From Maricaulis maris MCS10 (GTDB lineage: Bacteria; Pseudomonadota; Alphaproteobacteria; Caulobacterales; Maricaulaceae): 64,000 bases of DNA. Where the stretch lies: NCBI RefSeq assembly GCF_000014745.1, contig NC_008347.1, positions 992,001 through 1,056,000 of the forward strand, read 5' to 3'. Position numbers and translations under genes: made by a program. Below the pieces are notes generated by a model. That model saw only the letters and a list, made by a program, of their open reading frames with translations. It was not told the DNA's origin and searched no databases. Positions 25,978 to 33,097 of this stretch are shown one piece after another (position 1 is the first letter of the stretch; the number at the start of each line of letters is the position of its first letter).

Positions 25978-27033
25978 ATGCCCCACTGGCTCGACCGGCT
26001 GTTTGGCCGGGAGGAAAAATCGGCTCTGTCCAGCCGTCTGATTGCCCTGACGGCGGGGACGCGGTCGGCCTGGTCGCCGCGCGCGCTGCCGGCGATGATG
26101 CAGGCCGGCTATGCCCGCAATGCCATTGTCCATCGCTGTGTCCGGCTGACGGCGGAGGCGGCGGCCTCGGTGCCGCTCGCCGCGTCGGACGGTGCCATCA
26201 CCCGCCTGCTCGACATGCCCAATCCGGACCAGTCCGGGCCGGAGCTGTGGGAAAGTCTCTATGGTTATCTACAGCTGGCGGGAAATGCCTATCTGGAACT
26301 TGCCAGCCTGGCCGATGAACCCCGCGCGCTACACCTTCTGCGGCCGGATCGTATGCGTGTGCTGGCCGGGCCGACCGGCTGGCCGGACGGGTGGGAATAC
26401 GCCGCCGCCGGCCGGAAGCGGCGTTTCCAGCGGGACCGGGTCTCGGGTCGCAGCCCGGTTTTCCACATCCGCCTCTTTCATCCCGGCGATGATCATTACG
26501 GCCTGTCACCGCTGGAGGCGGTCGGCCGGGCGCTGGATCTTCATACTGCCGGCTCCGATTGGGCGCGCGCCCTGCTCGACAATGCGGCGCGGCCGTCCGG
26601 GGCGCTGGTCTTCAAGGGCGAAAACGGCCAGCTCTCGCCGGACCAGTTCGAACGCCTGAAGGCCGAGCTGGAAGCCAGCCATACCGGCGCCGCCAATGCC
26701 GGCCGGCCGCTGCTGCTGGAAGGCGGGCTCGACTGGACGCCGATGGCGCTCAGCCCGGCCGAGATGGATTTCACCACCGCCCGCCGCGAAGCCGCCCGCG
26801 AGATCGCGCTGGGGCTCGGCGTGCCGCCGCTTCTGCTGGGCCTGCCCGGCGACAATACCCACGCCAATTACGCCGAAGCCAATGCCGCCTTCCTGCGCCA
26901 GACCGTGCGTCCGCTGGTGATGAAAATGGCCCGCGCCCTGAGCGTCTGGCTGCGGCCCTGGTCTGTGCCTGACCTCGAGATACGGCCGGACTTTGCCGCG
27001 CTCGAGGAAGCCGGGGAGGCGCGCCATGCGTGA
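25978..27033 (+). CDS. GTA g3: portal protein (HK97 family)
   Basis: The 351-residue protein forms the ring through which DNA enters the head. ATG 25978 is preceded by AGAAAGGAG. Portal-family features include RNAIVHRCVRLTAEAAASVPL near the N-terminus, ELWESLYGYLQLAGNAYLEL, GLSPLEAVGRALDLH and ALGLGVPPLLLGLPGDNTHANYAEA near the C-terminus. It is followed by g3.5 with an 8-base overlap. Confidence 0.93.
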   Translation: MPHWLDRLFGREEKSALSSRLIALTAGTRSAWSPRALPAMMQAGYARNAIVHRCVRLTAEAAASVPLAASDGAITRLLDMPNPDQSGPELWESLYGYLQLAGNAYLELASLADEPRALHLLRPDRMRVLAGPTGWPDGWEYAAAGRKRRFQRDRVSGRSPVFHIRLFHPGDDHYGLSPLEAVGRALDLHTAGSDWARALLDNAARPSGALVFKGENGQLSPDQFERLKAELEASHTGAANAGRPLLLEGGLDWTPMALSPAEMDFTTARREAAREIALGLGVPPLLLGLPGDNTHANYAEANAAFLRQTVRPLVMKMARALSVWLRPWSVPDLEIRPDFAALEEAGEARHA

Positions 27034-27265
27034 GATCGACAACTGGACGGTCCAGAAACAGGTCACCCTCGGCCTGATCTTCGCCATCCTCCTGCAAACC
27101 TCCGGCGCCCTGATCTGGTCCGGCCGCGTCGGCGAACGCCTCGACCAGCTCGAACATGTCAGCGACCGCGCCAGCCCGCTGGCGGAAAGGCTGGCGAGAC
27201 TGGAAGCCGAGATGCGCCTGGCCAGGGAGAGCCTGGTGCGGATCGAGCGGCGGATGGAGGAGTGA
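27026..27265 (+). CDS. GTA g3.5: small membrane/coiled-coil protein
   Basis: ATG 27026 overlaps the portal stop, giving 79 residues (MREIDNWTVQKQVTLG). A single hydrophobic helix (VTLGLIFAILLQTSGALIW) is followed by a heptad-like region ending in RLEAEMRLARESLVRIE. Position and size match g3.5 of the RcGTA cluster. Its role in particle formation is not established. Confidence 0.78.
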   Translation: MREIDNWTVQKQVTLGLIFAILLQTSGALIWSGRVGERLDQLEHVSDRASPLAERLARLEAEMRLARESLVRIERRMEE

Positions 27266-27305
27266 TTTTTCGTCGATTTTAAAGTGAGGCGCCGCTGCGC
27301 TCACC

Positions 27306-27439
27306 CATCCATTCATCGCTTGCCGAGACGTCGCCGCATCCGGTTTTCCAGGTCAAGGGCGCGAAGCGCCGCTGTGCGGTTACACCCTTGAGCTGGAAAA
27401 CCGGATGCGGCCTGCTGGCTGACAAGGGATTTATGGATG
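27306..27439. repeat. Variable-arm hairpin repeat, copy 2
   Basis: The outer CATCCAT (27306-27312) pairs with ATGGATG (27433-27439). A perfect 17-bp inner stem pairs 27334-27350 (CCGCATCCGGTTTTCCA) with 27394-27410. The 43-nt core (27351-27393) differs from copy 1 at one base. Flanks outside the inner stem (CTTGCCGAGACGTCG on the left) match the right side of copy 1 in reverse complement. Confidence 0.9.
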
Positions 27440-27500
27440 ATTACGCGCCGACGGCGCTGAATTTCCAACTCTATTCCAACTCCCATCTGCCCGAGCAACA

Positions 27501-27625
27501 CGCACTTTTCCCGGCCGCAGCCGCGCGAAGACGCGGCGGAGAGCCGGGACCGACCGAACGTGCCTTGAAACGCTAAGTCTCCCGTTGGTCCCGGATAGCG
27601 CTGGCGCGCTTCCGGGAAAAATGCG
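27501..27625. repeat. ATTTTTCCCG palindromic repeat, copy 2
   Basis: The end CGCACTTTTCCCGG pairs with CCGGGAAAAATGCG, and the inner GGGACCGAC can pair with GTTGGTCCC through a G-T pair. The left half carries an extra internal hairpin (CCGCGCGAAGACGCGG). It shares its right half with 23473-23570. Confidence 0.75.
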
Positions 27626-27676
27626 TGGGGGCGCGCCCCGTAAATCGTCATTTCCTCCCAAACCCGGAGCCCCCTC

Positions 27677-28111
27677 ATGACTGACACCCTCGTCATCGAG
27701 GGTCATGCGAGCCTGTTCGGGCTGGCTGACCTTGGCGGCGATGTGGTGGCGCGTGGCGCCTTTGCTGCTTCGCTCGCCACCCGCCGCACCATCCCCATGC
27801 TGTTCCAGCACGACCCGTCCGAGCCGGTCGGCCTGTGGACTTCGATCACCGAGGACGCGCGCGGCCTGTTTGTGCGCGGCGAGATCCTGACCTCCGGGGC
27901 CCGGGGCCGGGCGACGGCGGCGCTGGTCCGGCGCGGCGCGGTAGACGGGCTTTCCATCGGTTTTCGCACCCGCGCCGCCACGCCGCGAGAGGCGCGCGGC
28001 CGGGTGCTGACCGCGATCGATCTCTGGGAGGTCTCCATCGTGACCTTCCCCATGCTGCCCCAGGCGCGCCTGCGCCTTGTGGCTCCGGCGCGCAACCGCG
28101 TCGCCGCCTGA
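27677..28111 (+). CDS. GTA g4: prohead protease
   Basis: The 144-residue serine protease of the HK97 prohead family trims the capsid protein during maturation. The His motif is MLFQHDPSEPVG and the Ser motif is AVDGLSIGF, with WEVSIVTFPMLPQA after it. A GGAG site precedes the ATG by seven bases. It is followed 51 bases later by the capsid gene. Confidence 0.9.
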   Translation: MTDTLVIEGHASLFGLADLGGDVVARGAFAASLATRRTIPMLFQHDPSEPVGLWTSITEDARGLFVRGEILTSGARGRATAALVRRGAVDGLSIGFRTRAATPREARGRVLTAIDLWEVSIVTFPMLPQARLRLVAPARNRVAA

Positions 28112-28162
28112 CTTTCCACCTTTTGACAACTCCCACCCTTTTTCCAACCCCAGGAGATTTAT

Positions 28163-29374
28163 GTGAGCAAGGAAACCAAGATGACCGCCGCGACCGGTGA
28201 CAGCCGCGCGGTGATGGGCGAGCTGCTGGCTGCCTTCGAACAGTTCAAACAGGCCAATGACCAGCGCCTCGCCGAGATCGAGACCCGCGCCGCTGCCGAT
28301 GTGCTGCTGGAGGACAAGGTCGCCCGCATCGACAAGGCGCTCGACAGCCAGAAATCCGCGCTCGACCGTCTCGTCCATGAAGCGGCCCGTCCCGGCCTCG
28401 CTCCGGGTGCCGACAGGTCGGCGGCCTCGACGGGCTTTGCCGCCTATATGCGCAGCGGCCAGCTGGCCGAAGGCAAGTCCGCCACGGCCGGCACGCCCGG
28501 TGAGGGCGGTCATGTCGTGCCGGCCGAAACCGAGGCCCGGATCGACCGGCTGCTGGCCGAAGCCTCACCCATTCGCGCCATCGCCACGGTGCGCCAGACC
28601 GCGTCCGGCACCTTCCGCAAGCCGGTCTCGCGCGGCGGGGCGGCGACGGGCTGGGTGTCCGAAACGGCGGCCCGCCCGGAAACCGATGCGCCCAGTCTCG
28701 AACTGATCGAGTTTCCCGCCGCCGAGCTTTACGCCATGCCGGCCGCCACCCAGCAATTGCTCGATGACGCCATGGTCGATGTCGAGGACTGGCTGGCCGA
28801 GGAGGTCCGCGACGTCTTCGCCGCCCAGGAAAGCGCCGCCTTTGTCTCCGGCGACGGCATCAACAAGCCGCGTGGCCTGCTGGACTACACTGCCGTCGCC
28901 GAGGGCACCCAAGCCTGGGGCGAGCTCGGCTATGTCGCCACCGGCACGGCGGGCGGGTTTGACGCGACAGATCCCGCCGACGCGTTGATCGATCTCATCT
29001 ATGCACCCAAGACCGCCTATCGCGCCAAGGGCCGCTTCCTGATGAACCGCCAGACCGTCTCCGCCGTGCGCCGCTTCAAGGATGCCGACGGCAATTATCT
29101 CTGGCAGCCGGCGCTGGGCGAGGGGGCGAGTTCGACCCTGCTCGGCTATCCGGTCACCGAGGCCGAGGACATGCCCGATATCGGCACTGACAGCGCCTCG
29201 ATCGCTTTTGGTGACTTCGCCCGCGGCTATCTGGTGCTGGACCGCCAGGGCGTCGAAGTCCTGCGCGACCCGTTCAGCGCCAAACCCTATGTCCTCTTCT
29301 ACACCACCAAGCGCGTCGGCGGCGGAGTGCAGGATTTCGAAGCGATCAAGCTGCTGAAGTTTGGTGTGAGCTGA
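28163..29374 (+). CDS. GTA g5: major capsid protein (HK97 fold)
   Basis: The 403-residue protein starts at GTG 28163 with AGGAG 6 bases upstream; the nearby ATG 28161 is out of frame. Residues 1-100 form a helical delta/scaffold region (LLAAFEQFKQANDQRLAEIE) expected to be removed by g4. Cleavage would fall near GTPGEGGHVVPAE. The HK97 core follows, with IRAIATVRQTASGTFRKPV, GDGINKPRGLLDY and VLRDPFSAKPYVLFYTTKRVGG. Two repeat elements follow its stop immediately. Confidence 0.94.
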   Translation: MSKETKMTAATGDSRAVMGELLAAFEQFKQANDQRLAEIETRAAADVLLEDKVARIDKALDSQKSALDRLVHEAARPGLAPGADRSAASTGFAAYMRSGQLAEGKSATAGTPGEGGHVVPAETEARIDRLLAEASPIRAIATVRQTASGTFRKPVSRGGAATGWVSETAARPETDAPSLELIEFPAAELYAMPAATQQLLDDAMVDVEDWLAEEVRDVFAAQESAAFVSGDGINKPRGLLDYTAVAEGTQAWGELGYVATGTAGGFDATDPADALIDLIYAPKTAYRAKGRFLMNRQTVSAVRRFKDADGNYLWQPALGEGASSTLLGYPVTEAEDMPDIGTDSASIAFGDFARGYLVLDRQGVEVLRDPFSAKPYVLFYTTKRVGGGVQDFEAIKLLKFGVS

Positions 29375-29390
29375 GTTCGGGAACCTGTTT

Positions 29391-29506
29391 GTCATCCCTG
29401 ATGGACGCCCGGCGAAGGCCGGGCGAAAGTCAGGGACCTATGTGATTGCAGACAGTTAGGTCCCCGCCCTGCGTCCCGCGTTCGCGGGACATCCGGCGGG
29501 GATGAC
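29391..29506. repeat. GTCATCCC nested-hairpin repeat, copy 4
   Basis: This 116-bp copy begins 17 bases after the capsid stop. The right internal hairpin is GTCCCGCGTTCGCGGGAC rather than GTCCGGCCTTCGCCGGAC: both sides of the stem changed together, so pairing is kept. Confidence 0.9.
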
Positions 29507-29552
29507 AAATGTTTGTAGCGTTGGTGTGACGCCCCTCCGGGCGCCCACCCCG

Positions 29553-29682
29553 CCATACATCCCTTGCCGGGACGTCGCCGTATCCGGTTTTCCAGGTCAA
29601 GGGCGGCGCAGCCGCCGCTGCACGGTTTCACCCCTGAGCTGGAAAACCGGATACGGCCTGCTGGCCGACAAGGAATGTATGG
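29553..29682. repeat. Variable-arm hairpin repeat, copy 3
   Basis: The outer CCATACAT (29553-29560) pairs with ATGTATGG (29675-29682). The perfect 17-bp inner stem is 29578-29594 (CCGTATCCGGTTTTCCA) with 29640-29656. Compared with copy 2 the arm has one C-to-T change matched by a G-to-A on the other arm. The core mini-hairpin is GGCGGCGCAGCCGCC, again with both sides changed. It ends one base before the antisense gene's stop codon. Confidence 0.9.
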
Positions 29683-29683
29683 C

Positions 29684-29977
29684 TCAGTCCGCGCTGGGGC
29701 GCGGGTCGGCATTACCCGGAAGGTTAAAGCTCGCGGCAATGCGGTCGTCCAGATCACTATCGACCCAGCGTCGCTGGGTCATCAGCGTCCACAGGACGAG
29801 GAGCGGGTAGGCTTGAAACCAGCACGAGATGGCGGCCAGTGGCACCCAGATCACGGCCGCGCCGGCCCAGATCAAAGGGCCGGCTTGAGGTAGCACGACT
29901 GGTATCAGCAACAAGCTCGCAAACGGCACAACGACCAGAACAAACAGTCGAATGAAGTCGTTTTGATCGAGCTTCAT
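29684..29977 (-). CDS. Small membrane protein, antisense within the GTA cluster
   Basis: The 97-residue frame from ATG 29977 (MKLDQNDFIRLFVLVVVPFA) encodes two strong hydrophobic helices (about residues 9-32 and 35-62), then a short polar tail with LMTQRRWVDSDLDDRIAAS. The longer frame reaching 30352 only reads antisense to g6 and is rejected. It is the only minus-strand gene in the GTA cluster, and no GTA family is known to me for it. It may be a small integral-membrane protein of unknown role, a remnant of an insertion, or an accessory factor. A poor ribosome site lowers confidence. Confidence 0.6.
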   Translation of the reverse strand: MKLDQNDFIRLFVLVVVPFASLLLIPVVLPQAGPLIWAGAAVIWVPLAAISCWFQAYPLLVLWTLMTQRRWVDSDLDDRIAASFNLPGNADPRPSAD

Positions 29978-30017
29978 GCGCCGATTGCCTTTTCTTTCAC
30001 TCCTGGAGTTCTCCCCC

Positions 30018-30596
30018 ATGTCCCTCACACTCCTTGACCCGCCCACCACGGAGCCTGTCAGCCTGTCCGAAGCCAGGGATCGCCTTCGGGTGACGGATGC
30101 GTCGCAGGATGACGCGATCAACCACTGGATACAAACCGCGCGGGCACGTGTCGAGCGGGATACGGGGCGGGCCCTGATCGCCCAGACCTGGCTGGAGCGG
30201 CGCGATGTGTGGTGGGGCGAGGGGCGTCTGTCGGCCTTCGGGACACGGTTTCGCCTGTTGAAACCGCCCCTGATCGCGCTGGAGGCGGTCACGGTGTACG
30301 GGCTGGATGATGCGCCGTCGGAGATTGATCCGGCGGCGTTTTTTGTCGACACGCTGAGCGATCCGGGACGCCTCGTTCTGAGGCCGGGGCAGAGCTGGCC
30401 TCTGCCGGGCCGGGCGGCGGCAGGGATCGGGATTCGCTTTCGCTGCGGCTATGGCGACCAGCCCGGGGATGTACCGGCGCCGCTGCGCGAAGCGATTCTC
30501 CAGCTCACCGTGCATCTGGCTGAAACCAATGGCGCCAGTGCCCTGCCGCCTGGCGTGGCGGCTCTGATCGCGCCTTATCGCCCGGTGATGTTGTGA
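30018..30596 (+). CDS. GTA g6: head-tail adaptor protein
   Basis: The 192-residue protein begins MSLTLLDPPTTEPVSLSEA, with GGAG about ten bases upstream. It matches the phage gp6-like/head completion family: LSEARDRLRVTDASQDDAI, ARARVERDTGRALIAQTW and a C-terminal LREAILQLTVHLAE. By family it joins the portal to the tail. Its stop overlaps the GTG of g8, with no room for a separate g7. Confidence 0.9.
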   Translation: MSLTLLDPPTTEPVSLSEARDRLRVTDASQDDAINHWIQTARARVERDTGRALIAQTWLERRDVWWGEGRLSAFGTRFRLLKPPLIALEAVTVYGLDDAPSEIDPAAFFVDTLSDPGRLVLRPGQSWPLPGRAAAGIGIRFRCGYGDQPGDVPAPLREAILQLTVHLAETNGASALPPGVAALIAPYRPVML

Positions 30597-31042
30597 GCGG
30601 CGTCATTGAGGCCTTGCGCGAAGCCCTGACCGCGCAGTTTGCCAGTGACCCGGCGGTGATGCTCCTGCTGGGAGATCCGATCCGCCTTTATGACGAGCGC
30701 TCGACCCGCGCCGCTTTTCCGCATGCCAGCTGGGGCCGTATCGAGACCCATGAGAGCGGTGCCGACGGCGTCCGCCTGCTGGAAGTCAGGCTCGGGCTGG
30801 ACGTCTGGTATCGCGATGGCGAGCCGGGACCAGTGCTCGACGCCCTGGCCGACAGTGTCAGCGCTGCTGCACTTCCAAACCTGCCCGAACCCGCTCTGCC
30901 CGAGCCCTGGCGCCTGATCACACTCAACCCCGCCTATCGCGACGTCTTCTCGACCCGCGAGCGGCGGTTGAAACGCGGCCTTCTGCGCCTGCGCGCGGTT
31001 GTGGGCCGTGCAAGCCAAACCCAAGAAGGAGCCCTGCCATGA
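30593..31042 (+). CDS. GTA g8: tail terminator (DUF3168)
   Basis: The 149-residue DUF3168 protein has IEALREALTAQFASDPAVM, LLEVRLGLDVWYRDGEPG and TLNPAYRDVFSTRERRLKRG, as in RcGTA g8. It is expected to cap the tail tube at the head side. GTG start overlaps the g6 stop (GTGA), and its stop overlaps the g9 ATG. Confidence 0.88.
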   Translation: MSGVIEALREALTAQFASDPAVMLLLGDPIRLYDERSTRAAFPHASWGRIETHESGADGVRLLEVRLGLDVWYRDGEPGPVLDALADSVSAAALPNLPEPALPEPWRLITLNPAYRDVFSTRERRLKRGLLRLRAVVGRASQTQEGALP

Positions 31043-31455
31043 GTGTCCAATCCGGCCGCGATATCCTGATCCGTATCGGTGATGGCGGAGATCCGCCGGT
31101 CTTCACGGCGGCCGCCGGCCTGCGGCTGAAGACGATTTCGCTTAATGCCCGTCTGGTCGATGTGACGAATGCCGACAGTGTCGGCGGCTGGCGCGAGCTG
31201 ATGGACGGGGCGGGGTTGAAGACCTGTGCTGTTTCCGGCTCGGGCGTGTTTGTCGATGCGGCAGCCGATGCGCGGATCCGTCAGGCCTTTTTCGACCGCT
31301 CAGCGGACAGCTGGCAATTGCTCATTCCTGATTTCGGCACGCTGACCGGCGCCTTCCAGGTCGCGGCACTGGACTATGCCGGCCGCCATGATGGCGAGGC
31401 GAGCTGGTCGATGAGCCTGGCCTCGGCCGGACCGCTGGTCTTCGAGGCGCTGTGA
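31039..31455 (+). CDS. GTA g9: major tail tube protein
   Basis: The 138-residue TP901-1-like tail protein shows GRDILIRIGDGGDPPVFTAAA near the start, ISLNARLVDVTNADSVGGW, then MDGAGLKTCAVSGSGVF and QVAALDYAGRHDGEASWSMS. Hexamers would stack to form the tail tube. The ATG lies in the g8 stop (ATGA). Confidence 0.92.
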   Translation: MSVQSGRDILIRIGDGGDPPVFTAAAGLRLKTISLNARLVDVTNADSVGGWRELMDGAGLKTCAVSGSGVFVDAAADARIRQAFFDRSADSWQLLIPDFGTLTGAFQVAALDYAGRHDGEASWSMSLASAGPLVFEAL

Positions 31456-31456
31456 G

Positions 31457-31726
31457 ATGGCCAACCGGCAACGCGGCGAGGTCGAACTCGTCATCGGTGA
31501 GCGCACGTTGACGCTCTGCCTCACCCTGGGAGCCCTGGCGGAAATCGAAGCGCTCTGCCCGCCTGGCGAGACGCTGGGCGCCGGACGCCTGTTGTTGATC
31601 GTCGAAGTGCTGGCGCGCGGCGGCGGCGAGGTGATCGGCCTGGATGAGCTGAAGGCCGCCCCGATCGATATCGGCGATGCCGCTGCGGCGGTGGCTGACT
31701 GTTTCGACCTTGGCAGCGCGCCATGA
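31457..31726 (+). CDS. GTA g10: tail assembly chaperone
   Basis: The 89-residue protein has GEVELVIGERTLTLCLTLGA followed by LAEIEALCPPGETLG, characteristic of the GTA gp10 family. It probably coats the tape measure during tail assembly. One base separates its ATG from the g9 stop. It overlaps g10.1 by an ATGA. Confidence 0.88.
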   Translation: MANRQRGEVELVIGERTLTLCLTLGALAEIEALCPPGETLGAGRLLLIVEVLARGGGEVIGLDELKAAPIDIGDAAAAVADCFDLGSAP

Positions 31727-31923
31727 ACTGGGCGCTGGTCCTGCGCGCCGGCCTCGCCCTGGGACTGGTGCCGGAACAGGTCTGGCGCCTGTCGCTGGTC
31801 GAATGGCGCGCCCTGACGGCTTTCGGCGGCCAGGCCCCGCTCGACCGGGCCGGGCTGGAGGCGCTGCGGACCCGTTTTCCTGATCCTGAATTTGCGGACA
31901 CAACAGAGGAGGCAAGGCCATGA
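31723..31923 (+). CDS. GTA g10.1: second tail assembly chaperone
   Basis: The 66-residue protein has the short pattern LGLVPEQVWRLSLVEWRALT typical of the Phage_TAC_6-like proteins encoded after g10. In many phages two such proteins are made, one by frameshifting; here they are separate overlapping genes. Confidence 0.85.
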   Translation: MNWALVLRAGLALGLVPEQVWRLSLVEWRALTAFGGQAPLDRAGLEALRTRFPDPEFADTTEEARP

Positions 31924-32444
31924 CCTCATCCCGTCCGGATACCCCGCTGGAGGACTTTGCCGACGGAGCGGGCCAACGCGCTGCCGAGGCATTGGAGACC
32001 GCTTTCGAGCGGGCCGGCAGCCGGATCGAGCAGGCGCTCGGTCGGGCGGCCCGCTCCGGCGAGGCGGACTTCTCGCGCATGACCGAGGCGATCCTGGCGG
32101 ACCTCGCCCGACTGGCTGCCCAGCAGGTGATCGAACGACCGCTGGCCGGGCTGATCGATCGGGCGCTGGGGGCGATCACGCCGGATGGTGCCCGCGCCGA
32201 GGGCGGGCCGGTGCAGCCGGGCGGCGCCTATCTGGTTGGTGAGCGCGGTCCCGAACTCTTCACGCCGGGCGTGGCCGGTCAGGTCAGCCCATCGGGCAGC
32301 GGCGGTGGCGGTCAGACTGTCCATATCCACCTGACCCTGCCGCCGGGATCAAGCGACAGCAGCGAACGCGCCATTGCCCAATCGCGGGGCCGGATCGCCC
32401 GCTCCTTGGCGCGGGCGGTGGATGAGGGGAGGCGCTGGTCATGA
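31920..32444 (+). CDS. GTA g11: tape measure protein
   Basis: The 174-residue protein is helical over the first 110 residues and contains the tape-measure C-terminal signature GGAYLVGERGPELFTPG, then a Gly/Ser linker and VHIHLTLPPGSS. It is somewhat shorter than RcGTA g11 (about 220 residues), which would predict a slightly shorter tail. It overlaps g10.1 and g12 by ATGA sequences. Confidence 0.87.
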   Translation: MTSSRPDTPLEDFADGAGQRAAEALETAFERAGSRIEQALGRAARSGEADFSRMTEAILADLARLAAQQVIERPLAGLIDRALGAITPDGARAEGGPVQPGGAYLVGERGPELFTPGVAGQVSPSGSGGGGQTVHIHLTLPPGSSDSSERAIAQSRGRIARSLARAVDEGRRWS

Positions 32445-33067
32445 CTGTGTTTCACGAGGTCCGCTTTCCGTTCTCGGTTTCCGTCGGTGCCAGCGGCGGG
32501 CCGGAGCGGCGCACTGACATCGTGCCGCTGGTCTCCGGCCGCGAGCAACGCAACACGTCCTGGGCCGATAGTCGCCGCCGCTATGATGTCGGGCCGGGCG
32601 TGCGTTCGCTGACCGATATCCACACACTGATCGGGTTTTTCGAGGCGCGGCGCGGGCCGTTGCACGGGTTTCGCTTTCGCGATCCGTTCGACAATCGCTC
32701 CGCCGCGCCGGACCAGGCCCCGGATCCGGCCGACCAGCTGATTGGCACCGGCGATGGAGCAGTGACCCAGTTCCAGCTGGTCAAGCATTATGAGAGCGGC
32801 GGCGAGCTTTGGACGCGCACCATCACCAAGCCGGTCGAGGGCTCGGTCCGGGTTGCCGTGGAGGGCGTGGAGACTTTCGACTTCACGCTCGATACGGCGA
32901 ACGGGCGGGTCACGCTGGCTGATCCGCCAGCGTCCGGGCAGGCGGTCACGGCCGGTTTTGCCTTTGATGTGCCGGTGCGCTTTGCCAGTGAGCGGCTCGA
33001 CCTCGCCCTCGACGAGCCCGGTGCGGCGTCGGCGCTCTCCATCCCCCTGATCGAAATCAGAGTCTGA
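32441..33067 (+). CDS. GTA g12: distal tail protein (DUF2460)
   Basis: The 208-residue DUF2460 protein has FHEVRFPFSVSVGASGGPER, YDVGPGVRSLTDIHTLIGFF, FRFRDPFDNRS and the repetitive beta segment RVTLADPPASGQAVTAGFAF. It forms the distal ring at the tail tip. Confidence 0.92.
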   Translation: MTVFHEVRFPFSVSVGASGGPERRTDIVPLVSGREQRNTSWADSRRRYDVGPGVRSLTDIHTLIGFFEARRGPLHGFRFRDPFDNRSAAPDQAPDPADQLIGTGDGAVTQFQLVKHYESGGELWTRTITKPVEGSVRVAVEGVETFDFTLDTANGRVTLADPPASGQAVTAGFAFDVPVRFASERLDLALDEPGAASALSIPLIEIRV

Positions 33068-33097
33068 ACACGGCCGCAAAGCCTGCCGGAGGTAATC

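Larger units (their letters stand above)
27266..27676. other. Hairpin-filled spacer between g3.5 and g4
   Basis: This 411-base gap interrupts an otherwise compact operon. It contains a small hairpin at about 27284-27304 (GTGAG/CTCAC ends), the variable-arm hairpin 27306-27439 and the palindrome 27501-27625. I see no plausible gene. GGAG at 27661-27670 serves g4. Confidence 0.7.
29375..29683. other. Hairpin-filled spacer downstream of the capsid gene
   Basis: This 309-base spacer holds a nested-hairpin repeat (29391-29506) and a variable-arm hairpin (29553-29682) and then abuts the stop codon of the antisense gene at 29684. No gene is seen in it. Confidence 0.7.

Noticed and set aside
27284-27304. 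Hairpin after g3.5 as a rho-independent terminator
   Set aside because: There is no T-run after the stem on the + strand, only before it, so it does not meet the terminator pattern.
539-29682. CRISPR array or insertion sequence as explanation for the repeats
   Set aside because: Copies are far apart, not regularly spaced, contain no spacers, have no target-site duplication that I can see and encode no transposase.
29978-30352. N-terminal extension of the antisense membrane protein gene
   Set aside because: The extra 125 residues are Ser/Arg-rich and only read antisense to g6. The hydrophobic protein starts naturally at 29977.
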